Source: Pandoraea pnomenusa (GTDB lineage Bacteria; Pseudomonadota; Gammaproteobacteria; Burkholderiales; Burkholderiaceae). Taken from it: a stretch of DNA of 64,000 bases. The notes beneath the pieces are model-generated. The model saw only the letters and a program-made list of their open reading frames with translations, did not search any database and had not been told where the DNA came from. The position numbers were made by a program, and so were the translations under genes. Shown in pieces: positions 50,814 to 59,448 of the stretch. Position 1 is the first letter of the stretch, and every line of letters starts with the position of its first letter. Location of the stretch: NCBI RefSeq assembly GCF_000767615.3, contig NZ_CP009553.3:3596001-3660000 (forward strand). Direction: 5' to 3'.

Positions 50814-51589
50814 GCGTGCGCTCCTTCCAGATCGGCGTCTGCCGTACCCATATAGGCTTCGCGCACACGCGGATCGGCCGTGACCGTGGCGTAGTCGCCC
50901 TCGGCCAGGATCTCGCCGCGTTGCAGCACCGTGATCGTGTCGGCGATGCCCGAAACCACTTTCATGTTGTGTTCGACCATCAGCACGGTTCGACCGGCAG
51001 CCACCTGCCGGATCAAGGCCGCGACCCGCTCGACGTCTTCGTGCCCCATGCCCTGCGTGGGCTCGTCGAGCAGCATGACATCCGGCTCCATCGCCAGCGT
51101 GGTCGCAATCTCGAGCGCCCGCTTGCGACCGTAAGGCAGCGAGACGGTCGGCTCATGCGCATACGCCGCGATGCCCACCTCGTCGAGCAGCGCCATGGCG
51201 CGCGTATCCAGATCGCCCACCGCGCGTGTGCTGCGCCAGAAGTGGTACGAGCGGCCAGTGGCACGTTGGAGCGCCACGCGCACGTTTTCGATAACGGACA
51301 AATGTCCGAACACCGCCGAGATCTGAAACGAGCGGATCATGCCGCGCCGTGCAACCGTCGCCGGGGCGAGCCGCGTGATGTCCTCGCCCCGATAGAGAAT
51401 CTGGCCCGACGTGGGCGTGAGGAACTTCGTCAGCAGGTTGAAGCACGTCGTCTTGCCCGCGCCGTTCGGTCCGATCAGCGCGTGGATCGCACCGCGCCTG
51501 ACCTTCAGATCGACGCCGCCGACCGCCGTGAAGCCGCGAAACGCCTTGGTGAGTTGCCGCGTCTCGAGAATGATGTCGTCGTGCGCCAT
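50810..51589 (-). CDS. ABC transporter ATP-binding protein (LivG-like)
   Basis: A 259-residue ATPase. Walker A GPNGAGKTT (Lys46), signature region SLPYGRKRALEIATTLA near residue 160 (a LivG-type variant of LSGGQ), Walker B DVMLLDEPTQGM and switch VLMVEHNMKVV are all visible. RSFQISAVFGHLSVIENV is the typical LivG middle. ATG 51589 follows the DUF2848 stop by 4 nt, and its own stop overlaps the next ATPase, so translation is coupled along the cluster. Confidence 0.92.
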   Translation of the reverse strand: MAHDDIILETRQLTKAFRGFTAVGGVDLKVRRGAIHALIGPNGAGKTTCFNLLTKFLTPTSGQILYRGEDITRLAPATVARRGMIRSFQISAVFGHLSVIENVRVALQRATGRSYHFWRSTRAVGDLDTRAMALLDEVGIAAYAHEPTVSLPYGRKRALEIATTLAMEPDVMLLDEPTQGMGHEDVERVAALIRQVAAGRTVLMVEHNMKVVSGIADTITVLQRGEILAEGDYATVTADPRVREAYMGTADADLEGAHA

Positions 51590-51593
51590 GGAC

Positions 51594-52301
51594 TTATCCC
51601 AGGACCGGCAACGGCGTAATGCCGTAGCCGTGCTGCAGCCGGCGCCCGAGTACCGGGTCTTCGAGTTCGAAGTCGAAACGCTCGGCCGAACGAATACCGC
51701 CGATGGCCGCCAGCGTGCCGCAAAGCATGGCGGTGCCGTCTTCGAAGCGACCGCCCGCGTCGGCAAACCGTGCCAGCAAATCCGACGGCGCACGCATCGT
51801 CGTGACCGGTCCCTGCTGGTACAGCACCTTCTCACCGCCAATGTTGGCGTAGCTTCGCAGCACGAGACGGTCCCAATGCGGCTCGATGTCCTCCAGGCGC
51901 CAGAGCACCGTCGCGCAAGGCTTTTCGCACATCTGCTTGGACACCGTCACGCCGTACGTCTCCACTTCGCGGTCAGTGTGATCCGACGCCACGCCGACAT
52001 ACGTCTGCCCACCGCTGCGCACGAGCAGGAACTCGACCTCGCCGCTGCTCGCGCGCCCGCTTGCCTCGATGTGCGCCTGCGTCGTGAGCCGGTCGCTGGA
52101 TACGCGATAGAACATCGGCGTGGCCGCGGGACGCTTCACGCCCAACGCCTCCAGCTCGCGGATGTGATGCTCCATCGCCTCGGTATCGCGCCCGGTCCAG
52201 CCCGCGATCACCAACTGCCTGATGGGAATGTCGAGATCGACGGCACCCTGCGCCGTCTGCACTACGAAATGCATGAGATTCATCTTGCCGACTCCGGTCA
52301 T
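51594..52301 (-). CDS. DUF2848 family protein
   Basis: A 235-residue protein of the DUF2848 family. Seen: QLVIAGWTGRDTEAMEHHIREL split near residues 29-50, PMFYRVSSDRLTTQAHIEASG, EVEFLLVRSGGQTYVGVASDHTDRE split near 95-120, and RFEDGTAMLCGTLAAIGGI. The gxGxASDHTDR segment with His/Asp and the acidic C-terminal motif resemble fumarylacetoacetate-hydrolase-fold proteins, suggesting a metal-dependent hydrolase or decarboxylase. This is inference, since the family has no known reaction. Placed between the binding protein and ATPase genes of the importer, so a role on the imported compound is likely. Confidence 0.82.
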   Translation of the reverse strand: MTGVGKMNLMHFVVQTAQGAVDLDIPIRQLVIAGWTGRDTEAMEHHIRELEALGVKRPAATPMFYRVSSDRLTTQAHIEASGRASSGEVEFLLVRSGGQTYVGVASDHTDREVETYGVTVSKQMCEKPCATVLWRLEDIEPHWDRLVLRSYANIGGEKVLYQQGPVTTMRAPSDLLARFADAGGRFEDGTAMLCGTLAAIGGIRSAERFDFELEDPVLGRRLQHGYGITPLPVLG

Positions 52302-52330
52302 GGACTACCTTCCTGATGGGACTGCCCCGA

Positions 52331-53575
52331 TCACTTCTTCACGAGCGCGCATTGGCTCTGCGCGAGGGGGCGAAACGCTTCGGCGGCGGGAATGGTCTGC
52401 ACCACGTTGTAGTAGTCCCATGGCTTCTTCGATGCCTTGGGCGACTTCACCTGGACGAGGTACATGTCGTGCACCATCAGGCCGTCGGGGCGAATTTGTC
52501 CGCCCTTGGCAAAGAAGTCGTTCACCGGCGTCGCCTTCATCGAGGCCATGACCGTGTCGGCGTCGTCCGTACCGGTGCGCTGCACCGCCTGCAGGTAATG
52601 CATGACCGACGAATACGTGCCGGCATGCACGAGCGTGGGCATCTTGCCGGTCTTGGCGTAGAACCGTTGCGCCCAGGTGCGCGAGGCGTCGTCGCGGTCC
52701 CAGTAGAAGGCGGTGGTAAGCGTCATGCCCTGCGCCGCTTCGAGCCCCAGGCTGTGGATATCGCTGATGAACATGTGCAATCCGGCGATCTTCTGCTTGC
52801 CCGGCCCGGTAATACCGAACTCACGCGCCGTCTTGATCGCGTTGACGGTGTCGGCGCCAGCATTGGCAAGCGCGATCACCTTGGCGCGAGACGCCTGCGC
52901 CTGAAGCAGGTACGACGACAGGTCGGAGGAATTGAGCGGATGTTTGGCACGGCCCACGACCTTGCCGTTCACGTGTTGCAGCGCGTCCGTGGCATCTTTC
53001 TCGAGCGAAGCGCCGAGCGCGTAATCGACGGTGAGGAAATACCAGCTGTTGTCGCCGCTCCTCGTCATGGCCTTGACGGTGTTCGACGCGAACGAATAGG
53101 TATCGTAGGAATACTGGACGGTGTACGGCGAGCACTCCTCGTTGACCAGCCGCGTGGTGCCCGCGCCCGTCACGATCGCAATGCGCTTCTTGGCCCTGGC
53201 CACGTTCGACACCGCCAGCGCCACCGACGACGGCAGCAGGTCCTCGACCACGTCGACCTGCTGGTTGTCGAACCAGTCGCGCGCAATGGTCGCGGCTACA
53301 TCGGTCTTGTTCTGATGGTCGGCCGAGATGACCTTGACCGGCACGCCGTTGACCTTGCCGCCGAAATCGTCGACGGCCATCTGCGCGGCGATCACCGATC
53401 CCTTGCCGCCGATGTCGGAGAAGATCGACGACATGTCGGTGAGCACCCCGATCTTGACCACGCCGTCGCTCATCTTGCCGGGCTGGGCCTGGGCGGAAAG
53501 CGAGGCGGCGAAGGTTGCGGCGGCGATCGCCAATGCGGCCAATGACGTGATACGACTTGCGCGAAACGTAGACAT
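52331..53575 (-). CDS. ABC transporter substrate-binding protein (LivK/Peripla_BP_6 type)
   Basis: A 414-residue periplasmic binding protein. A signal peptide (residues 1-30, ending LSAQAQ) is followed by VVKIGVLTDMSSIFSDIGGKG, ISADHQNKTDVAATIARDW and the two-lobe type I fold through KTGKMPTLVHAGTYSSVMHYLQAV. Such proteins, common in Burkholderiales in large numbers, bind amino acids, aromatic acids or amides. Given the monooxygenase operon it probably captures the aromatic or heteroaromatic substrate. It lies 112 nt after the cupin gene, 29 nt before the DUF2848 gene. Confidence 0.9.
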   Translation of the reverse strand: MSTFRASRITSLAALAIAAATFAASLSAQAQPGKMSDGVVKIGVLTDMSSIFSDIGGKGSVIAAQMAVDDFGGKVNGVPVKVISADHQNKTDVAATIARDWFDNQQVDVVEDLLPSSVALAVSNVARAKKRIAIVTGAGTTRLVNEECSPYTVQYSYDTYSFASNTVKAMTRSGDNSWYFLTVDYALGASLEKDATDALQHVNGKVVGRAKHPLNSSDLSSYLLQAQASRAKVIALANAGADTVNAIKTAREFGITGPGKQKIAGLHMFISDIHSLGLEAAQGMTLTTAFYWDRDDASRTWAQRFYAKTGKMPTLVHAGTYSSVMHYLQAVQRTGTDDADTVMASMKATPVNDFFAKGGQIRPDGLMVHDMYLVQVKSPKASKKPWDYYNVVQTIPAAEAFRPLAQSQCALVKK

Positions 53576-53687
53576 GATGTTTTCCCGATAGCCTGTGGAG
53601 ATGTCGTGTGTGCTTGCGTGTGCGAATGCCTGCGGCGGTGCGGCAACGCCCTGGCGTACGCCGCACCTGTGCCTTTCCCTGAACGTG

Positions 53688-54068
53688 TCAGGCCGGATCG
53701 TAGTAATGAATCTCGAGCAGCAGACAGCCGCCGTTCGACTTGAACGGCCCGTGGAACGCGCCGGGCGGGCGGCAGGCGTAGGTATTCGGCGCGAACGCCT
53801 CGCCCCCTTCGCCCTGCGCGTCGTTCCCGACCGTCAGATCGCCCGAGACGAGATACACCTCCTCCCAGTAGGTGTGCACGAACGGCGCCGTGGTATGGAT
53901 ACCCGGCGCGAAGCGCAGCAAGCGCGTGCGACTGCCGGCACGGTTCGCTTCGTCGAGCGAGCCAGCGAGAATCTTCTGTTCGATGCCGGGGGGATAGCCG
54001 GGCGGCACCTCCCAGCCCTGCGTCATGTCGATGGTGCGAAACTCATCGTGCAGCTTGTTGATTGCCAT
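53688..54068 (-). CDS. Cupin domain protein (ChrR / dihydroxyacetophenone dioxygenase-like)
   Basis: A 126-residue single cupin. Seen: LRFAPGIHTTAPFVHTYWEEVYLVSGDL split near residues 48-76, with His, His and Glu in metal-ligand positions, and ACRPPGAFHGPFKSNGGCLL with the last His. The pattern resembles cupins that cleave C-C bonds, such as 2,4'-dihydroxyacetophenone dioxygenase, and the ChrR family. In context it may open or trim the hydroxylated product. ATG 54068 precedes the conserved part. The gene lies 64 nt after the monooxygenase. Confidence 0.78.
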   Translation of the reverse strand: MAINKLHDEFRTIDMTQGWEVPPGYPPGIEQKILAGSLDEANRAGSRTRLLRFAPGIHTTAPFVHTYWEEVYLVSGDLTVGNDAQGEGGEAFAPNTYACRPPGAFHGPFKSNGGCLLLEIHYYDPA

Positions 54069-54132
54069 GCGAACTCCTTGTCTTTGGCTGAAATTTGCGG
54101 TGTCGTGAATGTGCAGGAAGCGACGGCACGGA

Positions 54133-55614
54133 TCAGGCCGCGACCGGCTGCCGGACGATTTCGTCCGAGAGCGCATAGGTGCCGAGCAGGTTGTCGACGA
54201 GGCGCGTGGCCTTTTGCCAGTCGTACGTGCGATAGGCGTGGCCCTTCGTGACGAAAGTCGCCCCGGCGTAGAACATCTCGTACTGGTTGTGGCGCGACGC
54301 GAACTCCGAACCTACGGCGTCCCAGGCGAGCTTGAAGAACTTGACCCGCTCCTCGGCGTTGGCCACCGGCGACTTCTGCGTCTTCTCGATGATGCTGGCG
54401 AGCATCGGGTTCTCGAAGTCGTGGATGCTCGAGGGCAGCATGATCATGCCGCCGCCGGCCAGCTCGCGAAGCGTACCGAGCACCTTCGTGTAGAGCTGCT
54501 GGGTGAGCACCTGCGAGCCGTAGAGGAGGCTTCGATCAGGCACGTAGAAGCCGTTCTCCATGTGCCCCTTGGCTTCCATACCGTGCACCCACGCCTCGAC
54601 CATGGCCGCCTCGGCCGCCAGTTGCCCCAGCGCTTCGCGCACCTGCGGGAAGGCGTTGGTGCCATTGACCTCGGTGATTCGCAGGGCGATGCCGACCAGA
54701 AAGCGCAGCTTGACCATGAGCCGCACCTGACACTGATAGTTCTGGTAACTGTGCGCGGGCGTGGCGTGAAACTGCTTTGCGCACATGGTCGTGTCGCCCG
54801 CGACGAAGATTCGCTCCCACGGCACCTTCACATCGTCGAAGTACAGCACGGCGTCGTTCTCGTCGAAGCGCGAGGCAAGCGGATTGTCGAACACGGACGT
54901 GGCACTGCCCTCGTAGGACTTGCGCGACAATATGCGCAGCCCTTTCGTGTTCATGGGAATGGCGAACGACAGTGCATACATCTCGTCGCCGGCCTTGAGC
55001 GGCTGGATGCAACTGCAGAACACCTCATTGGCCATGATGCCGCTCGTGGCAAGCATCTTCGCGCCGCGCACCGTAATGCCCTCGTGGTCCTGGTCGACGA
55101 TGCCCACCGCGAGGTACTTGTCTTCCTGTTCGTGGGCCGCCTTCGACTGGTTGGCCTGCGGGTTGACGATCACGTACGTCAGGAACAGATCGTTGTCACG
55201 CGCGTATCTGTAGTAGTCGCGCAAGGCGCCGGCGCGCTTCGTGTCGTACTGTTCGAACACGTCGATGCCCATCACCATGCCCGAAATGCACGAGGCGACG
55301 TGGTCGGGCGAGCGTCCCATGAAGCCGTAATGCAGCTCGCTCCAGGCCTCGAGCATCTCGCGGCGCTGCACCAGTTCGTCGTAGCTCGCAGGCAATTGCC
55401 AGATGCGTGAGACACGATCGCCCGTGTCCGGCGACGCAAACGTCATCGCCTCGAGGTTTTCCGGACGCGCCTGAAAGTCGTACAGGCTGGCGTAGCTGCG
55501 AATCGAGTTGCGGAACGCCGGGTGGGTGGTCACGTCGCCCACCGCCTTGCCGTCGATGTACACTTCGCGCCCGTCGCGCAGCTGACCGATATGTTGACTA
55601 CCGTTCTTTACCAT
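54133..55614 (-). CDS. FADH2-dependent aromatic monooxygenase, HpaB family
   Basis: A 493-residue large component of a two-component flavin monooxygenase of the 4-hydroxyphenylacetate 3-hydroxylase family. The acyl-CoA-dehydrogenase-like fold shows RNSIRSYASLYDFQA, NPQANQSKAAHEQED with the substrate-loop region, DQDHEGITVRGAKMLATSG, and a late GGGMIMLPSSIHDFENP. It hydroxylates phenols or pyrrole- and indole-type rings with FADH2 from a partner reductase. The partner gene lies 27 nt upstream. Substrate unknown; family members include HpaB, chlorophenol and pyrrole-2-carboxylate monooxygenases. Length is normal. Confidence 0.88.
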   Translation of the reverse strand: MVKNGSQHIGQLRDGREVYIDGKAVGDVTTHPAFRNSIRSYASLYDFQARPENLEAMTFASPDTGDRVSRIWQLPASYDELVQRREMLEAWSELHYGFMGRSPDHVASCISGMVMGIDVFEQYDTKRAGALRDYYRYARDNDLFLTYVIVNPQANQSKAAHEQEDKYLAVGIVDQDHEGITVRGAKMLATSGIMANEVFCSCIQPLKAGDEMYALSFAIPMNTKGLRILSRKSYEGSATSVFDNPLASRFDENDAVLYFDDVKVPWERIFVAGDTTMCAKQFHATPAHSYQNYQCQVRLMVKLRFLVGIALRITEVNGTNAFPQVREALGQLAAEAAMVEAWVHGMEAKGHMENGFYVPDRSLLYGSQVLTQQLYTKVLGTLRELAGGGMIMLPSSIHDFENPMLASIIEKTQKSPVANAEERVKFFKLAWDAVGSEFASRHNQYEMFYAGATFVTKGHAYRTYDWQKATRLVDNLLGTYALSDEIVRQPVAA

Positions 55615-55641
55615 GACTCTCTCCTGAAACCCCTGGTGAAC

Positions 55642-56160
55642 TCACGCCGCCACCGGCGTGGTATCTAGCGAGCAGTACCGCCCGCCGAAGAAAATGAGCG
55701 GTCGGCCGTCGTGCCGCGCCGCGTGACGAACGACCCGTCCGACAAAGATCACGTGATCGCCGCCGTCGTGCTGGGCATGCGACTCGCACTCGAAGGCGGC
55801 CAGCGCCCCCGGCAGGCGGCCGACGCCTTCGCCCGCGAAGCTCACGCCGTCCCACTTGTTGCCCCTCGCCGTGGCGAAGCGGTTCGACGTCTCGCGCTGG
55901 CTCTCGTCAAGCACGTTGACGGTGTAGCGCCGGGCGGCGCGCAGGTCATCCAGACTCAAACAGCGCCGGTCGACCGAAAACAGCACCAGCGGCGGGTCGA
56001 GCGACACCGAATTGAACGACGCCACGGTGATGCCGATGGGCGATCCGTCCGCACGCTCGGACGTGATCACGGCCACACCGGTGGCGAACATGGCAAGCGT
56101 GCGACGAAACTGTCGCGCTTCGTCTTCCTGAGCCGGCATTGCGCTCGATACATCGGTCAT
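55642..56160 (-). CDS. Flavin reductase component of two-component monooxygenase (HpaC-like)
   Basis: A 172-residue split-barrel flavin reductase that supplies FADH2 to the HpaB-type oxygenase. Seen: RRTLAMFATGVAVITSERAD, IGITVASFNSVSLDPPLVLF (flavin-binding), and GGDHVIFVGRVVRHAARHDG with the C-terminal LIFFGGRYCSL. First gene of the cluster by position. ATG 56160 follows a GGAGGTAGCC ribosome site. The region upstream holds an AT-rich inverted repeat. Confidence 0.9.
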   Translation of the reverse strand: MTDVSSAMPAQEDEARQFRRTLAMFATGVAVITSERADGSPIGITVASFNSVSLDPPLVLFSVDRRCLSLDDLRAARRYTVNVLDESQRETSNRFATARGNKWDGVSFAGEGVGRLPGALAAFECESHAQHDGGDHVIFVGRVVRHAARHDGRPLIFFGGRYCSLDTTPVAA

Positions 56161-56596
56161 GGCTACCTCCATTACAAGCCGATCCGACGTGCGAATTCGC
56201 CCTGACCGGCCGTTCCGCACACCACACCGCCTTGTTCATTTAGCTTTGTTTGTTAGTCATTATTCAACGTTAACAAAATTAGCTAAACAAGCAAGGTAAA
56301 CCCTGAGGGTCGTGACGGTGCATCTGCATTTCTCTGGTGCATTGCCGCACGAATTCCGGGCAAGATCCTCTTGGTTATTGGGTTTTCATGACCATCGCGA
56401 TGCACCAGACACAACTGGATTGCGCACAATTCATTGCATCGCATTTCGAATAATTTCTGGTTTACCCGATGCAAATGCCGCCCGATTCGACGGCAATGAA
56501 ACCCTTTTTCCAATGTGGGAGAGTGCGATGCGCGCAATGTGCGGTGCTACACTCGGCCGCAATTCAAGATGTCCATCGGACGATTCGGAGTCCCCT
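56161..56596. other. Divergent regulatory region between the monooxygenase operon and the cysteine desulfurase
   Basis: About 435 nt without a gene. It holds the inverted repeat at 56240-56286 near the monooxygenase side. Near the iscS side is a TACACT hexamer (56548-56553) that could be a -10, though no clear -35 is seen. Confidence 0.5.
56240..56286. promoter_or_regulatory. Inverted pair of 16-bp AT-rich sites
   Basis: TTAGCTTTGTTTGTTA (56240-56255) and TAACAAAATTAGCTAA (56271-56286) are inverted copies matching at 13 of 16 positions, 15 nt apart, in an unusually AT-rich patch 80-126 nt upstream of the flavin reductase start. Likely operator for the monooxygenase-importer operon. The MarR protein at 57875-58417 is the nearest regulator. 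Confidence 0.6.
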
Positions 56597-57829
56597 ATGC
56601 CGTCAGCCACACCGTCGCTTTTCGAAGCCCCCATCTACATGGACTACAGCGCCACGACACCCGTCGATCCGCGCGTGGTCGAGAAAATGGTGCCGTATCT
56701 CGCCGTCAATTTCGGCAATCCAGCTTCGCGCAGTCATAGCTATGGCTGGGCCGCCGAAGCAGCCGTCGAGACGGCGCGCGAGGATGTCGCCGCATTGCTG
56801 GGCGCCGATCCGCGCGAAATCGTCTGGACGTCGGGCGCCACCGAAGGCAACAACCTCGCGATCAAGGGGGCGGCGAATTTCTACAGCGGCAAGGGCAAGC
56901 ACCTGATTACGGTGAAGACCGAGCACAAGGCCGTGCTCGACACCATGCGCGAGCTGGAGCGCCAGGGCTTCGAAGTCACTTATCTCGACGTGCAGGCCGA
57001 CGGCCTGATCACCGTGGATATGCTGCGCGACGCGCTGCGGCCGGACACCATCCTGGTGTCGGTCATGATGGTCAATAACGAGATCGGCGTGATTCAGCCG
57101 ATTGCCGAGATCGGCGAGCTTTGCCGCGAACGTGGCATCGTGTTTCACTGCGACGCCGTGCAGGCGGCGGGCAAGATCCCCATCGATCTGCAATCGCTCA
57201 AGGTCGACCTGATGACGGTCACGGCCCACAAGGTGTACGGGCCGAAAGGCATTGGCGCGCTCTACGTGCGCCGCAAGCCGCGCATCCGCATCGAGGCGCA
57301 GATTCACGGCGGCGGACACGAACGCGGCATGCGCTCGGGCACGCTGCCGACGCATCAGATCGTGGGCATGGGGGAAGCGTTCCGACTGGCCCGGCTGGAA
57401 CTGGCCTCCGAGGCGGCACGTGTCGGTGCGCTGCGCGACCGGTTGCTCGCCGGCCTGAAGGCCATGGACGAGGTCTACGTCAACGGCGACTTGACGCACC
57501 GCGTGCCGCACAACCTGAACGTGAGCTTCAACTTCGTCGAAGGCGAATCGCTCATCATGGGCATCAAGGGCGTGGCGGTGTCGTCAGGCTCGGCCTGTAC
57601 GTCGGCTTCGCTCGAGCCGTCGTTCGTGCTGCGTGCGCTCGGGCGCAGCGACGAACTCGCACACAGCTCCATCCGCTTCACGCTCGGCCGTTTCTCGACC
57701 GAGGCCGAGGTCGACAGCGTTATCGAGCAGGTGCGTGGTACCGTCGGCAAGCTGCGCGCGATGAGCCCCCTGTGGGATATGTATCAGGACGGCGTCGATC
57801 TGAACACGATCCAATGGGCCGCGCACTGA
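56597..57829 (+). CDS. iscS: Cysteine desulfurase, IscS type, stand-alone
   Basis: A 410-residue PLP enzyme that removes sulfur from cysteine as an enzyme persulfide for Fe-S clusters and thio-modifications. Seen: [53 protein letters not shown] with the PLP lysine, and the mobile-loop [21 protein letters not shown] with the catalytic cysteine. It ends TIQWAAH like IscS. No iscR, iscU, iscA, hscBA or fdx is adjacent, so it may be a second copy. ATG 56597 has about 10 extra residues compared with E. coli IscS. Confidence 0.92.
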   Translation: MPSATPSLFEAPIYMDYSATTPVDPRVVEKMVPYLAVNFGNPASRSHSYGWAAEAAVETAREDVAALLGADPREIVWTSGATEGNNLAIKGAANFYSGKGKHLITVKTEHKAVLDTMRELERQGFEVTYLDVQADGLITVDMLRDALRPDTILVSVMMVNNEIGVIQPIAEIGELCRERGIVFHCDAVQAAGKIPIDLQSLKVDLMTVTAHKVYGPKGIGALYVRRKPRIRIEAQIHGGGHERGMRSGTLPTHQIVGMGEAFRLARLELASEAARVGALRDRLLAGLKAMDEVYVNGDLTHRVPHNLNVSFNFVEGESLIMGIKGVAVSSGSACTSASLEPSFVLRALGRSDELAHSSIRFTLGRFSTEAEVDSVIEQVRGTVGKLRAMSPLWDMYQDGVDLNTIQWAAH

Positions 57830-57874
57830 ACGCGCGCGCCGCGGGCGCCGCCTAACGCACGCGGCACGTGGCGC

Positions 57875-58417
57875 CTACCGCTTGTCGCGAATCGCCAGCA
57901 GATGGCCGAGATCGAGCGTGGCGCGGTCGCCATTGGCGACGAGCCGATCGACCACGGCGCACAGCACCTTGAATTCGGTGCGCGTCACGCCGTCGAACAG
58001 TACGTCGTTGATGCGCTGCTGTGAGGGGGTGAGTTCGTGGAGCAGTCTGGCGCCTGCCGTGGTCACGGTGAGGCTCATCTTGCGCCGATCCTCGGGGTTC
58101 TGACGCTTGTCGATCAGCTTGAGCGCTTTGAGCTTGTTCGTCTCGATGGTCACGAACGCACCGGACAGGTGCAGGTGCTCGGCCAATTGGTTGACGGTCA
58201 CGTCGCCCACCGACGACAGGTGCACGACCGACTGCAACAGCGAATACTGAATGCCGGTCAGGCCGATCAGGCTGCCAAAACCGTCGCGCACCGAGAGCAA
58301 ACGCGCGGCGAATGGGAGCAGGCCGTTGATCAGATGACGGAATTCGGCGTCGGAACCGTCGATGAGACAGGCCGGATTGGTAACGGTCAAGGCCTTCGGG
58401 GCCGACGATTTGGACAT
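57875..58417 (-). CDS. MarR family transcriptional regulator
   Basis: A 180-residue regulator with a winged helix-turn-helix in the middle (about residues 55-125: IQYSLLQSVVHLSSVGDVTV, LAEHLHLSGAFVTIETNKLK, KRQNPEDRRKMSLTVT). The flanking helices form the dimer. MarR proteins usually repress aromatic catabolism or efflux genes and respond to phenolic ligands. The monooxygenase operon on the other side of iscS is the likely target, as with HpaR. Its own upstream region (58451-58495) is AT-rich with TATAAT on the minus strand at 58476-58471. Confidence 0.85.
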   Translation of the reverse strand: MSKSSAPKALTVTNPACLIDGSDAEFRHLINGLLPFAARLLSVRDGFGSLIGLTGIQYSLLQSVVHLSSVGDVTVNQLAEHLHLSGAFVTIETNKLKALKLIDKRQNPEDRRKMSLTVTTAGARLLHELTPSQQRINDVLFDGVTRTEFKVLCAVVDRLVANGDRATLDLGHLLAIRDKR

Positions 58418-58600
58418 GATGGGGAAGCGGAATGCGGCGCAACGCGCCGGAACAATGACTTTGGAAAAAAATTATACTGCAAAGTTATCATTGCGCCGGC
58501 GGGCGGTTTGCCCGCCTCCCCGCGTCGTCTCGTCGGGCGCTGTCCGGCCATGCGCGCCGACGACCGGCAGCGGCTCGCCGGCCTCGGCGCCCGACGCCGG

Positions 58601-59335
58601 TTACCAACGCACGGTCAGGCCGGCCATCCACGAATCGTCATAGGTCTGCGGGTTCAGGCCTCGTCGATAACCCATGTCCAGGTCGAGCCATGGCCGAGGG
58701 CTATAGATTGCGCCGAGAATCACGAACGCCGGATTGGTTCGCTGCGAAAAGTCGGGGTTTTGCGACATGCCAACGTCCACAATCAACTGTGTCGTCGGCA
58801 GCACGCGGTAAAGAACTGCCCCCGACACCTTCCATAGCGATTGACGCTGCCCCTGCGTGTTGGCCTGATAAGCCGCCCCGGCATTGACGAGGAAGGTCCA
58901 GTCATGGATCGCGTATTGGGTAAGCAACGTGGCGCCGGCATTCACCCGGCCGGTGCCCAGGCCGCGCTGATCGTTGCCCGACGGAAGCGTCAGATACGGT
59001 TTGATGCCGATACTCAGCGCGCCGTCGTCGAACAGGCGCCATATGGCCCCCGCTTCCATATCGCCCACGCCGCTGCCGGCCGAGTCCGATCGATGCTGGA
59101 GATTCGTGTACGGCACGTTGACGTACAGGTCCAGCGCCTCGCCGACGCCGCGCGTCAACGTACTGTTCCAGAGGGTTTGGCGGCCAGTGTCCGGCTGCTT
59201 TGCCGTGACCTCGCCATTTGACTCGAATTGCCAGTTGCCGTCGCCCTGTGTGCCGGTGTCGTCGCTGACCAGCGGGTGAGCCGCGAAAGCGCTGAGCGGG
59301 CAAACGAGCGCGAGCGTCATGCATGACTTCTTCAT
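58601..59335 (-). CDS. Outer-membrane beta-barrel protein (MetA-pathway of phenol degradation-like)
   Basis: A 244-residue exported protein. The signal peptide (residues 1-18) ends LSAFAA. The mature part is mostly alternating beta-strands: GDGNWQFESNGEVTAKQ, LDLYVNVPYTNLQHR, VGDMEAGAIWRLFDDG, and a final WMAGLTVRW ending in an aromatic residue as in barrel proteins. The pattern resembles the Phenol_MetA_deg group, often annotated simply as transporter. ATG 59335 starts the signal peptide. It lies 113 nt downstream of mgtA on the same strand. A porin role for aromatics is inference. Confidence 0.78.
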   Translation of the reverse strand: MKKSCMTLALVCPLSAFAAHPLVSDDTGTQGDGNWQFESNGEVTAKQPDTGRQTLWNSTLTRGVGEALDLYVNVPYTNLQHRSDSAGSGVGDMEAGAIWRLFDDGALSIGIKPYLTLPSGNDQRGLGTGRVNAGATLLTQYAIHDWTFLVNAGAAYQANTQGQRQSLWKVSGAVLYRVLPTTQLIVDVGMSQNPDFSQRTNPAFVILGAIYSPRPWLDLDMGYRRGLNPQTYDDSWMAGLTVRW

Positions 59336-59448
59336 GTTGCGTTCTCTTTCGATGTGTTTTGCCCGGGGCATGCTGCGCCCGGGCGCGTGTGTCGGGGGCG
59401 CCCCCAGCTCACCGGAGCGTCGGCGGGGCGCGTTTGTGGCGTTGGCGC

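Noticed and set aside
59361-59384. GC hairpin between mgtA and the beta-barrel gene as a terminator
   Set aside because: On the coding strand it is followed by an A-rich, not T-rich, stretch, so it does not fit a rho-independent terminator.
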